IMG/VR virus record: IMGVR_UViG_3300027759_000462
Location: 1-22,368 of that record
From: a virus
Strand: one strand, 5' to 3'
DNA: 22,368 nt
The position numbers and the translations under genes are program-made. Within the stretch, counting starts at the first letter, position 1. Every line of letters begins with the position of its first letter. The notes under the pieces were generated by a model, which was given only the letters and a program-made list of their open reading frames with translations, did not search any database and was not told the DNA's origin. Positions 21,686-22,368 of the stretch are shown piece after piece.

Positions 21686-22368
21686 ATGGCATTTATCGCA
21701 ACCTCAGCAATTGGCAATGGTACTGGTAACTATCAAACCGATATCGTTGTTAAAGATTTAGACTTAGACGTATCCAACCGTGTTAAGGACGACACCCCTG
21801 TTCTTAATATGTGTATGGCTAAAAAGCGTAAAGTAGTTAGTACTTTACCATTGTGGACAAACGACGTTTATCGTCAACCACAAATCCAAGCACAGTTAGA
21901 AGGTGCAGCTGTTAGTTCAAACTACGCAGAAGCCAACCAACGTGCCAACTTGGGTAACTACACACAGATTTTCTCAACAGTAGTTGGTGCCACTGGTACT
22001 GCTCGTGCTGTTGAACAATCAGGTGGAGATCCTCAAGCATATCAAGAAGTAAAACAGTTGATCGAATTGATGTTCGACGTTGAAGCACAGATTGTACGTA
22101 ACGACCAAATTGGTACCAAGTACTCTGCTCAAAGCGGTGCTGCATTAGGTGTTGCAATTCCTGCAACTACTGGTGTAAGCGGCAACCAAGCTACTCCAAA
22201 CACAACTACTGCTAACGTTCAAATTGCTAGCACAAACGGTGTTGGTCCTGCTGTTGCTACTGGTCGCAGAATGGGTTCATTGAACTCTTTTGCAGCCACA
22301 CACAGTTTCAACCCAGCATCAGGTACAACATACTACACTATTTTCAACACTGAATCTAGTGATGCTAC
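21686..22368 (+). CDS. Major capsid protein, SU10/DUF5309-like, 3' end outside window
   Basis: ATG 21686 after AAAGGAG; 227 codons are visible and the frame is open at the window end. Early motifs fit the SU10-type capsid family: DDTPVL (about 35-40), LPLWTNDVYRQP (54-65), EGAAVSS (72-78), NLGNYTQIF (88-96), TGTARAVEQSGG (103-114), and a helix with QLIELMFDVEAQIVRND (124-140). These are HK97-fold spine-helix and E-loop region patterns as I recall them for the family. Later visible sequence is Ala/Thr/Gly rich. It builds the icosahedral shell round the scaffold encoded just upstream. An SU10-type shell beside the P22/SU10-type portal and TerL is a coherent set. Confidence 0.87.
   Translation, partial: MAFIATSAIGNGTGNYQTDIVVKDLDLDVSNRVKDDTPVLNMCMAKKRKVVSTLPLWTNDVYRQPQIQAQLEGAAVSSNYAEANQRANLGNYTQIFSTVVGATGTARAVEQSGGDPQAYQEVKQLIELMFDVEAQIVRNDQIGTKYSAQSGAALGVAIPATTGVSGNQATPNTTTANVQIASTNGVGPAVATGRRMGSLNSFAATHSFNPASGTTYYTIFNTESSDA

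Overview
The window is a stretch of a tailed double-stranded DNA phage (or prophage) genome. It holds a terminase large subunit, a P22/SU10-type portal, a scaffold-like protein, an SU10-type (DUF5309-like) major capsid protein, a phage primase-polymerase and VirE-type helicase pair, a lytic transglycosylase fused to a long low-complexity protein, and dense ATG/TGA-overlapping genes with almost no spare DNA. No integrase, tRNA, rRNA, CRISPR array or insertion sequence was seen. The host cannot be read from the sequence. Shine-Dalgarno leaders (GGAG, AAGGA), sigma70-like promoters and a GroES homologue fit a bacterial host, and the cyanobacterial-style primase-polymerase and moderately A+T-rich, A-rich coding strand would suit an aquatic phage, but that is inference.

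Layout. (1) 1-5016: end of a rightward virion module: a proline-repeat protein cut by the window start, an Ala/Gln-rich protein, an 861-residue protein with an N-terminal lytic transglycosylase domain, and a smaller partner. These look like ejected (internal virion) proteins. (2) 5025-5659: a Dps-like ferritin and a 51-residue coiled-coil peptide. (3) 5653-6380: the only two leftward genes, an acetyltransferase-like protein and a 70-residue partner, facing an HNH endonuclease gene across a 70-bp gap with two interleaved divergent promoters. (4) 6451-7561: HNH nuclease, GroES-like cochaperonin and a 91-residue protein in a coupled run. (5) 7562-8025: a strong promoter with a large dyad over its -10 box, a 56-residue peptide gene and a 184-nt structured non-coding leader. 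(6) 8026-10509: replication genes (81-residue protein, primase-polymerase, VirE-type helicase). (7) 10510-10675: a repeat-rich, very AT-rich gap that looks like a replication origin. (8) 10676-22368: packaging and head module: a candidate small terminase, a large Pro/Gln-rich protein with internal duplications, several short genes, TerL, portal, a 117-residue protein, scaffold and the start of the major capsid protein.

How it may work together. The primase-polymerase and helicase would act at the adjacent iteron/AT-rich site. Terminase, portal, scaffold and capsid protein build and fill the head. The GroES homologue could retune host GroEL for capsid folding. The transglycosylase protein and its neighbours would cross the cell wall at infection. 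If the genome is circular or circularly permuted, the capsid genes at the right end would lead, through tail genes outside the window, into the ejection genes at the left end.

Most notable: the origin-like region; the two dyad-covered promoters; a TAAATAA motif repeated at gene junctions; a protein module shared by two virion-like genes about 10 kb apart and internally duplicated in one of them; and a virus-encoded Dps-like ferritin with four of five ferroxidase positions kept.
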